Of a DNA stretch of 64,000 nucleotides, positions 40,156 through 49,549 are shown in pieces. Numbering within the stretch: the first letter of the stretch is position 1; every line of letters begins with the position of its first letter. The notes under the pieces were generated by a model. That model had not been told where the DNA came from. It saw nothing but the letters and a program-made list of their open reading frames with translations, and did not search any database. A program made the translations under genes and the position numbers. Source of the stretch: Pseudoalteromonas luteoviolacea (GTDB lineage: Bacteria > Pseudomonadota > Gammaproteobacteria > Enterobacterales > Alteromonadaceae); assembly GCF_000814765.1 (NCBI RefSeq), contig NZ_JWIC01000004.1, positions 434,001-498,000 on the forward strand, in the 5' to 3' direction.

Positions 40156-40268
40156 TAGCGCTATTTTATATAAATTGTGATGGGCGAGAGAGTGCTCATC
40201 ACAATTTATATAAAAGAGTAATAGCGCTATTTTATATAAATTGTGATGGGCGAGAGAGTGCTCATCAC
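40144..40268. repeat. 66-bp tandem duplication with long hairpin
   Basis: The segment beginning ATAAAAGAGTAATAGCGCT at 40144 is repeated from 40210, the second copy being about 59 bp long. The first copy includes the stop codon of the preceding gene. Within the first unit, 40164-40182 and 40197-40215 are 19-bp perfect inverted repeats. The second copy keeps only the short GTGATG...CATCAC core of that hairpin. A further inverted match to TAAAATAGCGCT follows at about 40291-40302. Confidence 0.93.
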
Positions 40269-40345
40269 AGGTTTGAGCTCGTTCAAAAATAAAATAGCGC
40301 TAGCTTTATAGTGTGATTATTTAAGCTGTTCCTGATTAAATGGGC

Positions 40346-41392
40346 TTACGATGCCAATTGTTGCTTACGGTATTGCCCTGGCGTGCAGCCTGTAAACTCT
40401 TTAAACGCACGACTAAATGGGGCAGCAGACGCAAAGCCACTTTCAATACCAACGACAAGCACCGGCCAATCGCGTTTATCAGGTGCGCTTAATATTGATT
40501 TGGCGTACTCGATACGCATTTGGTTCACATAGTGATTAAAGTTCTTAGCATCGAAGCAGTCGAGCATAATAGCGCGGATACGATACTCGGGAAGATCGAG
40601 TTCACGAGCAATATCGGCAACACGTAAATTTGCGTCTAAAAAGCGTTTTTCTTCAACCAACAGGTGTTGAATTTTCTGAGCGAGTAGGCGCTCACTTTGG
40701 AGAGTCTCTTCCTTTTTCTGGGTCTGTTGCATCACCTGTTGTTGACGAAATTGTATTAACCAATGTGTACTGATAAAGATTAAAGTATATGCGAACACGA
40801 CCAACCATTCTCGTCCTTCGCCCATCGCGAACTCTTTTGGCAGAGTGACAGCAACCAACATAACACTGATGATACTCACCAAAAATGAAGACAGGTAGAT
40901 CATCGTCACTTTACGCAAAGTCACATTTGCGCTTTGCAATACCCGATAGCCCTCCCAAAACGCGAGAATGAGCATGCCTGATGATAATATTGCAATTGCT
41001 TCGGATAACACGGTTATTGAAGTTGATAGCCAACCGGTATGGAGTTGCCACATTTTTTCTATAAATCGGAAGAGGTGCCTTAATATCAGGCATATCCCCA
41101 GTACACCTGCAAACAGGAGGTGATGGTGATTAATGGGATTGGTTATTCGAAAAAATGCACGTGAAAAAAGCCAGTATCCACTACAGGTCGCAAACCCGAA
41201 TATTCCTATCAGGTGATGATAAGGGGTCAAGTAAGTGCTTGTTAGTTGATAGGCAAGATACATCGACGAGGAAGCACAAAACCCTGCAAAAACTAAATGT
41301 AAAATGTGCTTGTGTCGAAGGCGATAATGATTGAAAGCTAATGCCAGACTTAGCAAGACGGTAAGTGATTGCGCTATTTTTAGTGGATCCAA
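40346..41392 (-). CDS. Membrane-anchored AraC-family regulator
   Basis: A 348-residue protein with about six or seven hydrophobic helices in residues 1-225 and a C-terminal AraC-type DNA-binding domain (about 245-345: LRVADIARELDLPEYRIRAI, then VVGIESGFASAAPFSRAFKE and GCTPGQYRKQ). A transcription factor fused to a 7TM-like sensor is expected to read a signal in the membrane and bind DNA from there. It is divergent from the small membrane protein gene at 41557, with 164 bp between, which is a candidate target. Confidence 0.88.
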   Translation of the reverse strand: MDPLKIAQSLTVLLSLALAFNHYRLRHKHILHLVFAGFCASSSMYLAYQLTSTYLTPYHHLIGIFGFATCSGYWLFSRAFFRITNPINHHHLLFAGVLGICLILRHLFRFIEKMWQLHTGWLSTSITVLSEAIAILSSGMLILAFWEGYRVLQSANVTLRKVTMIYLSSFLVSIISVMLVAVTLPKEFAMGEGREWLVVFAYTLIFISTHWLIQFRQQQVMQQTQKKEETLQSERLLAQKIQHLLVEEKRFLDANLRVADIARELDLPEYRIRAIMLDCFDAKNFNHYVNQMRIEYAKSILSAPDKRDWPVLVVGIESGFASAAPFSRAFKEFTGCTPGQYRKQQLAS

Positions 41393-41556
41393 TTTTGATT
41401 CCCTCCCACTTTTATACCGATTTTACATTAATCTTGTTCTTTTTCGATAATATTCTGATTTATCGGCTTTTATTAGCATCGATTTTGAAATTCGATACGC
41501 TTTAAAGCCTTCATATTGGCAGTATGGACGTGAAATTTAGAAGACAAGGTATGGTT

Positions 41557-42057
41557 ATGAAAAATAAATCTGTCATTGATAACGAAAGTGTTTGTGAAAA
41601 AAACAAGCTAGCTAACGATTACGAGTCAATACAAAATGGTGCTCCAACGGTTGCAATATGGAAAACATGGGGACTTAGACTCATATTTGCTGCAATGGTG
41701 ATTGTTCTAGGCTCAAAGCAATTAAATTATATCTTAGAAGGCGCCTCTGAATGGGAGCGATGGAGAGGCCTTGGGCATTCAATGTTGTTCGCGCTGGCTT
41801 TATTTGCAATAGGCGGTGTTTTTCGTCCTTTAATTTTTTTACCTATTATGCTCTATGAAATCGTTTGGAAACTGGTTTGGCTGGCTGTCGTTGCATTGCC
41901 TCCGTTTCTGGCAGGCCAAGATGTCCCGAACATCGTAAACGCAAAAGCATCGATAATTGGCATTGCTGTATTAATGGTTCTGATCCCATGGCGTTATGTT
42001 TGGTGGCAGTATTTCACTCAGCCGATTGAACCATGGAGACGCAAGAAAATTGTTTGA
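41557..42057 (+). CDS. Membrane protein of unknown function
   Basis: A protein of about 166 residues with a polar N-terminus and four hydrophobic helices (about 35-55, 68-92, 95-118, 128-150). No family recognised. Three in-frame ATGs exist (41524, 41551, 41557); the last has AAGG at suitable distance. It is divergent from the membrane-anchored AraC-type regulator, which could control it. Confidence 0.65.
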   Translation: MKNKSVIDNESVCEKNKLANDYESIQNGAPTVAIWKTWGLRLIFAAMVIVLGSKQLNYILEGASEWERWRGLGHSMLFALALFAIGGVFRPLIFLPIMLYEIVWKLVWLAVVALPPFLAGQDVPNIVNAKASIIGIAVLMVLIPWRYVWWQYFTQPIEPWRRKKIV

Positions 42058-42081
42058 AATAAATAAGCTGTAATTTTGATG

Positions 42082-42113
42082 AAGGCTGCTAGGCAATAAT
42101 TACTAGCAGCTTT
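42082..42113. terminator. Bidirectional terminator between convergent genes
   Basis: GCTGCTAG (42085-42092) pairs with CTAGCAGC (42103-42110), extended by AAG/TTT pairs, with a 10-nt loop. It lies between the membrane protein gene and nth. Confidence 0.7.
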
Positions 42114-42237
42114 ACATCAGCAAAACGCTCGCCTTCAAAATAAAAGTATTTAAAGCAGTTGTTTATCTTTTATTGAATAACCAGTTTAGCGAAAAGAGCA
42201 GCTTGTCCATGATAGGTTTGAACTGTAAATTGCCAAT

Positions 42238-42873
42238 TTATGCGTCAGTTTTTTCTTTAAATTCACACAAATCTTCAATAATACAGCTGCCACATTTTGG
42301 TTTTCGAGCAGTACATACATAGCGACCATGTAAAATAAGCCAATGATGTACATCCACTTTAAACTCTTTGGGCACGACTTTTTCTAGCTTCTCTTCTACC
42401 GCGACGACATCTTTACCCATCGCAAACTTAGTGCGGTTAGAGACTCTAAAAATATGAGTATCGACTGCAATGGTCGGCCAGCCAAACGCGCAATTAAGCA
42501 CAACGTTTGCGGTTTTACGACCAACCCCAGGTAAGGCTTCTAGCGCTTTGCGGTCTTGAGGGACTTCTGAGCCATGTTTTTCGATTAAAATTTGGCATAG
42601 TTTAAAGACATTGTTGGCTTTTGAATTATATAAACCAATGGTTTTTATGTATTCCTTTAACCCCTCAACGCCGAGCTCTACAATCGCTTCTGGCGTGTTG
42701 GCGACGGGGAATAACTTACGGGTTGCTTTGTTGACGCCCACATCTGTCGCCTGTGCTGACAAGGTGACTGCTACCAATAATTCAAACGGGGTCGTATACT
42801 CAAGATCGGATTCCGGGTTTGGATTGTCTTCTCGTAATCGAGTTAAAATCTCTAAACGTTTTGCTTTATTCAT
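42238..42873 (-). CDS. nth: Endonuclease III
   Basis: A 211-residue DNA glycosylase/AP lyase for oxidised pyrimidines. The helix-hairpin-helix LPGVGRKTAN carries the catalytic Lys120, and AVDTHIFRV carries Asp138. Four Cys at 187, 194, 197 and 203 (spacing 6-2-5) hold the [4Fe-4S] cluster. All key positions match the Escherichia coli numbering. It is the last gene of the rnfABCDGE-nth block, 117 bp after rnfE, the same order as rsxABCDGE-nth. Confidence 0.97.
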   Translation of the reverse strand: MNKAKRLEILTRLREDNPNPESDLEYTTPFELLVAVTLSAQATDVGVNKATRKLFPVANTPEAIVELGVEGLKEYIKTIGLYNSKANNVFKLCQILIEKHGSEVPQDRKALEALPGVGRKTANVVLNCAFGWPTIAVDTHIFRVSNRTKFAMGKDVVAVEEKLEKVVPKEFKVDVHHWLILHGRYVCTARKPKCGSCIIEDLCEFKEKTDA

Positions 42874-42990
42874 GACGGTTTTTAAGTAGTTAGCTAAGAG
42901 GGGCTAAGCGTGATTGCATCATATTTGCCCCTGCAATCACACCTAGGGTTTACGCAGACTAAGTGACGGCTTAGGCTGCGTTTAATTGCA

Positions 42991-43689
42991 TTAAGTTAGG
43001 CTAGTGACACGCGCTCTTTCTGCTTTTTCAGCAGGTGCAGTTGGCTGAGTTTGTGCTTTTTGGCGTTCATCGAAGTAATTTTTAGCTGCAATGATAAGCC
43101 CCAAGCCTAAGAAAGCACCCGGCGGTAAAATAGCAACTAAAAATTGACTATCGAAGTTGATCACCTCGATGCGCAGGGCTGTTGCCCATTCACCGAGTAA
43201 CAATTCTGCGCCATCAAATAAGGTGCCTTGTCCGATAAGCTCGCGCATTGCCCCTAAAATGACCAAAACAGCTGCAAAGCCAAGGCCCATCATCACCCCA
43301 TCCCACGCAGACAATATGGGGGTGTTCTTTGAAGCGTAAGCTTCTGCTCGGCCAATGATGGCGCAGTTGGTCACAATCAAGGGAATGAAGATCCCCAGGG
43401 ATTGATAGAGTCCAAACGTGTATGCGTTCATCAACAGCTGAATGATGGTGACAAACGCGGCAATGATCATCACAAATACTGGGATACGAATATCTTTGGG
43501 TACCCAATTCCTGACGATAGACACGGTGACGTTAGAGCCAACCAATACAAGCAAGGTCGCGATCCCAAGGCCTAAGGCATTGGTAACAGTACTGGTGACA
43601 GCAAGCAGGGGACATAAGCCAAGTAGCTGTACCAAGGCGGCATTGTTTTTCCAAAGTCCCTCATGGGCTAGTGTTTTGTACTCGCTCAT
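42991..43689 (-). CDS. rnfE: Electron transport complex subunit RnfE/RsxE
   Basis: A 232-residue inner-membrane subunit of the Rnf/Rsx complex with six hydrophobic helices. [13 protein letters not shown] near the N-terminus, [17 protein letters not shown] and [16 protein letters not shown] are family motifs; the first two mirror the paralogous RnfA. The start [13 protein letters not shown] is at 43689, where its ATG overlaps the rnfG stop (ATGA), so I do not use the longer frame from 43707. The complex couples ferredoxin/NADH electron flow to ion movement or keeps SoxR reduced. Confidence 0.96.
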   Translation of the reverse strand: MSEYKTLAHEGLWKNNAALVQLLGLCPLLAVTSTVTNALGLGIATLLVLVGSNVTVSIVRNWVPKDIRIPVFVMIIAAFVTIIQLLMNAYTFGLYQSLGIFIPLIVTNCAIIGRAEAYASKNTPILSAWDGVMMGLGFAAVLVILGAMRELIGQGTLFDGAELLLGEWATALRIEVINFDSQFLVAILPPGAFLGLGLIIAAKNYFDERQKAQTQPTAPAEKAERARVTSLT

Positions 43690-44324
43690 AGCTGCTCCTC
43701 TTGGCAAACATTGCTTTGTGCAAATAGGCTGTCAAAGTTTTGATGGGCAAACCAAGTAGCCGCATTCACAGAGTGGACAACCGCTCTAGGTGTGATGGTT
43801 GCCCCAGTAAATTGATCGAATACACCGCCTTCTTTTTTCACATTAAAGCGCTGGTCTTCTGCTGATTGTACTGTCATGCCCGCAAAAGAGTGTACCCAGT
43901 CTGACTTTTTAACTTCGACTTTATCACCCAAGCCAGGGGTTTCTTTATGCTGAGTAATACGCACGCCAGCGATTTCTGCATTGGCGTATACAGCAGTTAA
44001 CATGTCGATATTACCGCTATAACCTTCTGGGGTAATATGCTGCACAAGTAGAGCGACAGGCTGACCATTTTGCTTGGCACGATAGATTCGATGTGGTCCA
44101 TTAGGACCAAGCTCTGGTGCATCGCTTTCGATGCAATCTAAATAGAGTTCATTATTGTATTTGTCAGCGGGCAGTACCTGCGTCAAAGTGCGCATCAGGT
44201 GTTTCTTTTCTTGCGCTTCGATACGAGGCGCTGTGAGCTGCTGAACGAGCGCAACGCTGCCCGTTGTGGCAAGGGCAAAGGCGGTGAGGATCGCGCCATT
44301 TTTTTTCATTGATGCGAAAATCAT
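43686..44324 (-). CDS. rnfG: Electron transport complex subunit RnfG/RsxG
   Basis: A 212-residue membrane-anchored flavoprotein subunit. One N-terminal transmembrane helix (about 8-28) is followed by a periplasmic FMN-binding domain with the covalent-FMN motif [11 protein letters not shown], whose second Thr is the expected attachment site. The start ATG 44324 overlaps the rnfD stop codon (ATGA), pointing to translational coupling. Confidence 0.96.
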   Translation of the reverse strand: MIFASMKKNGAILTAFALATTGSVALVQQLTAPRIEAQEKKHLMRTLTQVLPADKYNNELYLDCIESDAPELGPNGPHRIYRAKQNGQPVALLVQHITPEGYSGNIDMLTAVYANAEIAGVRITQHKETPGLGDKVEVKKSDWVHSFAGMTVQSAEDQRFNVKKEGGVFDQFTGATITPRAVVHSVNAATWFAHQNFDSLFAQSNVCQEEQL

Positions 44325-45373
44325 TTCTTTGCTCCATGTCCATAGGTACGTGGCTGGGTGTAGTGGTCTATTAAAGGCACTGCCATATTGAGTAGCAGTA
44401 CAGAAAATGCCACGGCATCTGGGTATCCACCAAATTGTCTGATCAGATAAACTAGCAGGCCAATAAGGGCACCATAGATAAGTCTGCCTTTATTGGTGGT
44501 CGATGCGGAGACAGGATCCGTTGCGATGAAAAATGCCCCGATCATGGTTGCACCGCTGAGTAAATGGAATGCAACGCCAGCTTGACCACCTAAAAGGTAG
44601 CCAAATAAGCTGCAAACAGCCAAAGAGGCGATCATAGCCACTGGGATATGCCAATTTATGACTTTTGCTTTAAGCAAATAAAGTCCACCAAGGAGATAAG
44701 CTAAATTCACCCATTGCCAGCCCTCACCTGCAAATCGAGTAAATGCGTTATTATCCATCGCTTCTTGCACTGTCAGGCTTTGCCCTGTAGCTGTTTTAAC
44801 ATGATCCAAAGGCGTCGCACCGGTCGCACCATCTATGACTTGTCTTGCTTGTTCTAGCGACAAGCCGGAATAAGTTGCTTCGGTAAAAATTAATGCGATT
44901 TGATCAAATAGTGTGATAGGCGTATTCAGCAGTGATTGAACTGGCAACCATGCAGTCATTTGTACTGGAAATGAAATGAGTAGCAGGACGTATGCGGCCA
45001 TAGCAGGGTTGAACAGGTTAAAACCAAGCCCACCATAAAGCTGCTTTACAATCACAATCGCAAAACAAGCCCCAATCACGACCACCCACCAAGGTGCCAA
45101 AGGCGGGACACTGACGGCGATTAAAACACCTGTGAGCCACGCGCTGCCATCACTGAGGGTTGGCCAAACTGGACGGCTTCGCAGTTTTATCATGGCAGCT
45201 TCTGCAAGACTTACTGTCGTGAGTGCCAGTGCCAGTTGAATAAATACGCCGATACCAAAAAAATAGCTTTGCACCAAGATCCCAGGTATACAGGCTAACA
45301 TCACGCAAATCATGAGTTTGTTAACCGATTTCAGGCTGTGGTTATGGGGCGATGAAGCCATGGTTAATTTCAT
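44321..45373 (-). CDS. rnfD: Electron transport complex subunit RnfD/RsxD
   Basis: A 350-residue inner-membrane subunit with about nine hydrophobic helices. The covalent FMN motif is visible as LLSGATMIGAFFIATDPVS. LYGGLGFNLFNPAMAAYVLLL is another family signature. ATG 45373 overlaps the rnfC stop (ATGA), so all of rnfC-D-G-E are joined by 4-bp overlaps. Confidence 0.96.
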   Translation of the reverse strand: MKLTMASSPHNHSLKSVNKLMICVMLACIPGILVQSYFFGIGVFIQLALALTTVSLAEAAMIKLRSRPVWPTLSDGSAWLTGVLIAVSVPPLAPWWVVVIGACFAIVIVKQLYGGLGFNLFNPAMAAYVLLLISFPVQMTAWLPVQSLLNTPITLFDQIALIFTEATYSGLSLEQARQVIDGATGATPLDHVKTATGQSLTVQEAMDNNAFTRFAGEGWQWVNLAYLLGGLYLLKAKVINWHIPVAMIASLAVCSLFGYLLGGQAGVAFHLLSGATMIGAFFIATDPVSASTTNKGRLIYGALIGLLVYLIRQFGGYPDAVAFSVLLLNMAVPLIDHYTQPRTYGHGAKK

Positions 45374-48225
45374 GACAGATCATTTCCTTCTTGTTCTTGG
45401 GCTTTCTTTTTAGCTTTGGCACGCTCAACGGCGGCACGTATAGCAGCTTTGCGCTTGTCTTCTGGGCTGAGAGCGTCAGTCTGTGTGTCAGAACCGGATG
45501 ACACATCCTCTTCAGTTTTGTCATCAACTACTGGCTCTTGCTCAGCTTCTTTGGCGGCTTTTTTCGCTTTAGCACGGGCAATAGCAGCAGCGACAGCGGC
45601 TTTGCGCGGATCTTCAGGCTCGGTATCAACGGTTGGCTCTTCTACGTGCTCAGCGTCTTTAGCTGCTTTTTTCGCTTTAGCACGGGCTATTGCTGCAGCA
45701 ACAGCGGCTTTGCGCGGATCTTCAGGCTCGTCGTCAACGGTCGGCTCTTCTACGTGCTCAGCGTCTTTAGCGGCTTTTTTCGCTTTAGCGCGGGCGATAG
45801 CAGCAGCGACAGCGGCTTTGCGCGGATCTTCAGGCTCGTCGTCAACGGTCGGCTCTTCTACGTGTTCAGCGTCTTTAGCGGCTTTTTTCGCTTTAGCGCG
45901 GGCGATAGCAGCAGCGACAGCGGCTTTGCGCGGATCTTCCGGTTCGTCGTCAACGGTCGGCTCTTCTACTTGCTCAGCGTCTTTAGCGGCTTTTTTCGCT
46001 TTAGCGCGGGCGATAGCAGCAGCGACAGCGGCTTTGCGCGGATCTTCAGGCTCGTCGTCAACGGTCGGCTCTTCTAGTTGCTCAGCGTCTTTAGCGGCTT
46101 TCTTCGCTTTAGCGCGGGCGATAGCAGCCGCGACAGCGGCTTTACGTGGATCTGCTGAATCATCTTCAACGGCGGCTTCTGGTTCATCACCCTTAGCGGC
46201 TTTTTTCGCTTTGGCACGAGCAATGGCTGCTGCCACAGCGGCTTTTCTCGGGTCATCCGTTTTCACGTCATCTGAACCACTTGCGCTATTTTGCTCAGGA
46301 TCTTGCTCTGCCTTCTTTGCTTTAGCGCGTGCAATCGCGGCAGCGACAGCAGCTTTACGAGGATCATCTTCTGATCCTAGTTTAGGCTCGTCACCCGACT
46401 TTTTCGCTTTGGCGCGCGCAATGGCTGCGGCGACGGCTGCTTTGCGTGGATCTTGCTCTTGTGATTCTACGCTGTCAGCAGTTTGGGCTGCTTTTTTCGC
46501 CTTAGCACGTGCAATGGCCGCAGCAACGGCGTCTTTTGGTGCACTGCCTTTATCTGAGCCAGCTTTTTCTTCTTTATACTTCCTAGCTTGCTCTTTTCTT
46601 TTTGCTCGCTCTAACGCTACTGCGCTGTTATCAGGCTCAAGAGCAGAGGTATCGCCCTCAGCTTTTTTCGCTTTAGCACGCTCAATGGCGGCCTGCACCG
46701 CTGACTGTTCAGGGCGTTTTTGCTTAACTCGCTCAAGTGCCTCAGACACCTTAGCTTTATCTTTGGCTGGTGCACTACGAGCGGGGCGCTTATGACGGTT
46801 TTGTCTTTCTTCTTGTTCTCTTTCAAGGCGAGCTTTACGTGCTTCAAAGCGCTCTTTAGCACGTTCAGCTTTTACTTTTTCAAGTTTTTGTTCGCGGATC
46901 TCTGCTTTGGCAACTCGATAGTATTGCACCAGTGGGATTTCACTTGGGCACACATAAGAACAGGCACCGCATTCAATACAGTCAAACAGATTGTACTCTT
47001 CGAGCTTGTCGTATTCCTGGCCCTTGGCAAACCATTGCAGCTGTTGCGGCAACAAGGTTTGTGGACAGGCATCAGCACAGGCACTGCAACGAATACAAGC
47101 TTGTTCTTGCCCAGCGACTGCGAGCTCTTGATTATCAGGCGCTAAAATACAGTTTGTTGTTTTGACGACAGGGATCCTCACTGTTGGTAACGTGAAGCCC
47201 ATCATAGGACCACCCATGATCACACGCTGATTTTCAACAGGAGTAAACCCTTGACTATAAACGAGGTGCTTGACTTCAGTGCCGAGTAAAGCCCACACGT
47301 TTTGTGGTTTGTGTATTGTATTACCGGTTACGGTGACAACTCGTTCTATCAGAGGCTTGCCTTCATAAACGGCTTCGCTGACAGCAAACAGTGTCCCGAC
47401 GTTTTGCACTAAGACACCAACATCTGCTGGGATCCCGCCGCTGGGTACTTCTTTTGAGGTCAGCACTTTAATAAGCTGCTTTTCACCGCCAGAAGGATAT
47501 TTAGTTGGAATTGAGCGAACTAATATCTTGCTATTGTGCTTGGCGGCTTGTTGCATCGCAGCCAACGCTTCTGGCTTGTTGTCTTCTATGCCAACCAGCG
47601 CATACTGCGGTGATAAGATAGACATCATCACTTCCATACCGCGGATAATGTCTTTGGCATGCTCTCTCATGAGCATGTCGTCAGCAGTGATATAAGGTTC
47701 ACATTCAACACCATTGACGACTAAATACTCGATGGTTTTTGCACTATCCGCTTTGACATAGGTGGGGAAACCTGCACCGCCCATACCTGCAATACCGGCA
47801 TGATGAATAATATCAATGAGTGCTTTGTTATCTAAGCCATCCAGGGATGCGCGAGTCTCTAATTCACACCAAGTATCATCGCCATCTGGCGTTAAGACGA
47901 TGCTCAATTCCGGCATCGCAGATGGGTGCGCTGAAGGCATTGGCTTGATATCGGTAATAGTGCCTGACGTCGGCGCATGAATTGGCAGCGACCAGTTTGT
48001 ACCAGGTTGTGTTAAAACTTGCCCTTTTAGAACATGCTCGCCTTTATTTACAAGGAGCTGGCCATTTGCGCCAATATGCTGCTTTAATGGTAAGACTAAA
48101 TACTCTGGCAGGGGAAGTGAGCCAATAGCAGCCTGATTTGACAAAGACTTTTGCTCTGGTGGGTGAATACCACCAGGAAATTGCCATAGTTTGCCGCTTT
48201 CAATTTGTTCAAGTAATGTTTCCAC
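45370..48225 (-). CDS. rnfC: RnfC/RsxC with greatly extended repeat tail
   Basis: A 951-residue peripheral subunit, longer than the roughly 740-residue Escherichia coli RsxC. The first 470 residues are the conserved core: a Gly-rich NADH/FMN region (GMGGAGFPT, EPYITADD, YPSGGEKQL) and two [4Fe-4S] motifs CIRCSACADACP and CIECGACSYVCP. The rest is a disordered, highly charged tail. It contains nine perfect DPRKAAVAAAIARAKAKK units plus two or three diverged ones at each end; the central units are 36 residues long. Such tails exist in other RsxC proteins but vary in length. ATG at 48225 is 9 bp after rnfB. Confidence 0.95.
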   Translation of the reverse strand: METLLEQIESGKLWQFPGGIHPPEQKSLSNQAAIGSLPLPEYLVLPLKQHIGANGQLLVNKGEHVLKGQVLTQPGTNWSLPIHAPTSGTITDIKPMPSAHPSAMPELSIVLTPDGDDTWCELETRASLDGLDNKALIDIIHHAGIAGMGGAGFPTYVKADSAKTIEYLVVNGVECEPYITADDMLMREHAKDIIRGMEVMMSILSPQYALVGIEDNKPEALAAMQQAAKHNSKILVRSIPTKYPSGGEKQLIKVLTSKEVPSGGIPADVGVLVQNVGTLFAVSEAVYEGKPLIERVVTVTGNTIHKPQNVWALLGTEVKHLVYSQGFTPVENQRVIMGGPMMGFTLPTVRIPVVKTTNCILAPDNQELAVAGQEQACIRCSACADACPQTLLPQQLQWFAKGQEYDKLEEYNLFDCIECGACSYVCPSEIPLVQYYRVAKAEIREQKLEKVKAERAKERFEARKARLEREQEERQNRHKRPARSAPAKDKAKVSEALERVKQKRPEQSAVQAAIERAKAKKAEGDTSALEPDNSAVALERAKRKEQARKYKEEKAGSDKGSAPKDAVAAAIARAKAKKAAQTADSVESQEQDPRKAAVAAAIARAKAKKSGDEPKLGSEDDPRKAAVAAAIARAKAKKAEQDPEQNSASGSDDVKTDDPRKAAVAAAIARAKAKKAAKGDEPEAAVEDDSADPRKAAVAAAIARAKAKKAAKDAEQLEEPTVDDEPEDPRKAAVAAAIARAKAKKAAKDAEQVEEPTVDDEPEDPRKAAVAAAIARAKAKKAAKDAEHVEEPTVDDEPEDPRKAAVAAAIARAKAKKAAKDAEHVEEPTVDDEPEDPRKAAVAAAIARAKAKKAAKDAEHVEEPTVDTEPEDPRKAAVAAAIARAKAKKAAKEAEQEPVVDDKTEEDVSSGSDTQTDALSPEDKRKAAIRAAVERAKAKKKAQEQEGNDLS
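45405..46545 (-). repeat. Tandem repeats encoding the RnfC tail
   Basis: Five or six 108-bp units repeat at exact 108-bp spacing (for example the TTTGCGCGGA word at 45601, 45709, 45817, 45925 and 46033, diverged at 46141). Diverged units flank them on both sides. The period is a multiple of three, so gain or loss of units keeps the frame. Confidence 0.95.
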
Positions 48226-48234
48226 TTAAACCTC

Positions 48235-48789
48235 TCAATCTAATTGTTTCACTGGAATAGCATCAATTTGCCACTTCCAAGATTGTTTTGTTTCAGCGAC
48301 TGGGATCATATCTATACAGTCAACAGGGCAGGGCTCTACACATAGGTCACAGCCAGTACATTCATCAGCAATGACAGTATGCATTTGACGCGTCGCGCCA
48401 ACTATGGCATCGACAGGACAGGCTTGGATACATTTAGTACAACCAATACATTCATCCTCTCGGATATAGGCCACTTTTTTAATGGGCTCTGCTTCTTCAC
48501 CACCTGCAAGAGGCTTGGCTTCAACGCCCATCAGATCTGCAAGCTTTTTCACCGTGGCTTCACCGCCCGGAGGGCACTTATTGACCTCATCGCCATTGGC
48601 GATGGCTTCAGCATACGGGCGGCAACCAGGGTAGCCACATTGACCACATTGTGTTTGTGGAAGAATAGCATCCACTTGATCAACAATAGGATTACTTTCA
48701 ACACGATATTTAATGGCTGCATAGCCTAAAATTAAACCGAATACGAGTGCAAGTGCACCGATCGCTATCAGAGCATACAGTAATGTCAT
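48235..48789 (-). CDS. rnfB: Electron transport complex subunit RnfB/RsxB
   Basis: A 184-residue iron-sulfur subunit. An N-terminal membrane helix (about 3-25) is followed by the [16 protein letters not shown] cluster motif and two ferredoxin-type [4Fe-4S] motifs, [16 protein letters not shown] and [16 protein letters not shown]. It passes electrons within the Rnf complex. The gene starts 1 bp after rnfA ends. Confidence 0.97.
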   Translation of the reverse strand: MTLLYALIAIGALALVFGLILGYAAIKYRVESNPIVDQVDAILPQTQCGQCGYPGCRPYAEAIANGDEVNKCPPGGEATVKKLADLMGVEAKPLAGGEEAEPIKKVAYIREDECIGCTKCIQACPVDAIVGATRQMHTVIADECTGCDLCVEPCPVDCIDMIPVAETKQSWKWQIDAIPVKQLD

Positions 48790-48790
48790 A

Positions 48791-49372
48791 TTACAACTTC
48801 ACCAATCCAGAGAAACCCATAAATGCAAGCGACATTAGGCCTGCGGTGATCATGGCAATAGAAGCGCCTTTGAATGGGGTAGGGACGTCGGCTACCGCTA
48901 AGCGCTCTCGAAGCGCTGCAAATAAGACTAACACCATGGAAAAGCCCACTGCTGCACCAAAACCATATACGGCTGAGCTGATGAAAGTGTGCTCTTTGGT
49001 GATATTTAATAATGCGACACCGAGTACCGCACAGTTAGTGGTGATAAGTGGTAAGAAAATACCGAGTAGGCGATATAAAGTCGGGCTGGTTTTTCTCACC
49101 ACCATCTCGGTAAACTGCACAACAACAGCAATAACGAGGATAAAGCTCATGGTGCGCAGGAAAGTCAGCTCTAGTGGCAATAAGATATACTGATTAACCA
49201 AATAACTGGTGACAGAAGCGAGTGTTAAAACAAAGGTGGTGGCCAGTGACATTCCGATGGCCGTTTCAAGTTTGCTTGAAACCCCCATAAACGGACAAAG
49301 TCCGAGGAATTGCACTAACACAAAGTTGTTTACCAGCACTGTGCCGATAAGCAACAACATATACTCTGTCAT
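48791..49372 (-). CDS. rnfA: Electron transport complex subunit RnfA/RsxA
   Basis: A 193-residue inner-membrane subunit with six hydrophobic helices. [19 protein letters not shown] and [15 protein letters not shown] are the family motifs, including the two Cys that hold a cluster in the membrane. It is the first gene of the operon; its promoter should lie in the 177 bp before the c-di-GMP protein gene. Confidence 0.97.
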   Translation of the reverse strand: MTEYMLLLIGTVLVNNFVLVQFLGLCPFMGVSSKLETAIGMSLATTFVLTLASVTSYLVNQYILLPLELTFLRTMSFILVIAVVVQFTEMVVRKTSPTLYRLLGIFLPLITTNCAVLGVALLNITKEHTFISSAVYGFGAAVGFSMVLVLFAALRERLAVADVPTPFKGASIAMITAGLMSLAFMGFSGLVKL

Positions 49373-49549
49373 TCATGCCCCTTAACTATCTATCTTCGTT
49401 TCGCAACGTGTCATAAGACTGGAAATTCTAACAATTTTCCACGCTGAGATCACAACATTTAGCAGACTTTATTTGCATTGAAATCAAAAATTGGTAGGGA
49501 ATGTTGACAATTATAGGAGGGATATAAAACCCCTCCAAATTACAGGGAT

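Noticed and set aside
40164..40215. CRP-type site (TGTGAT...ATCACA)
   Set aside because: The half sites are separated by far more than the 6 bp of a CRP site and belong to a long hairpin between convergent genes.
45416..46795. 459-residue plus-strand frame opposite the RnfC tail
   Set aside because: It is the mirror of the RnfC tandem repeats; the repeated Ala/Lys codons leave the opposite strand free of stops. The sense frame is a clear rnf gene with overlaps to its neighbours.
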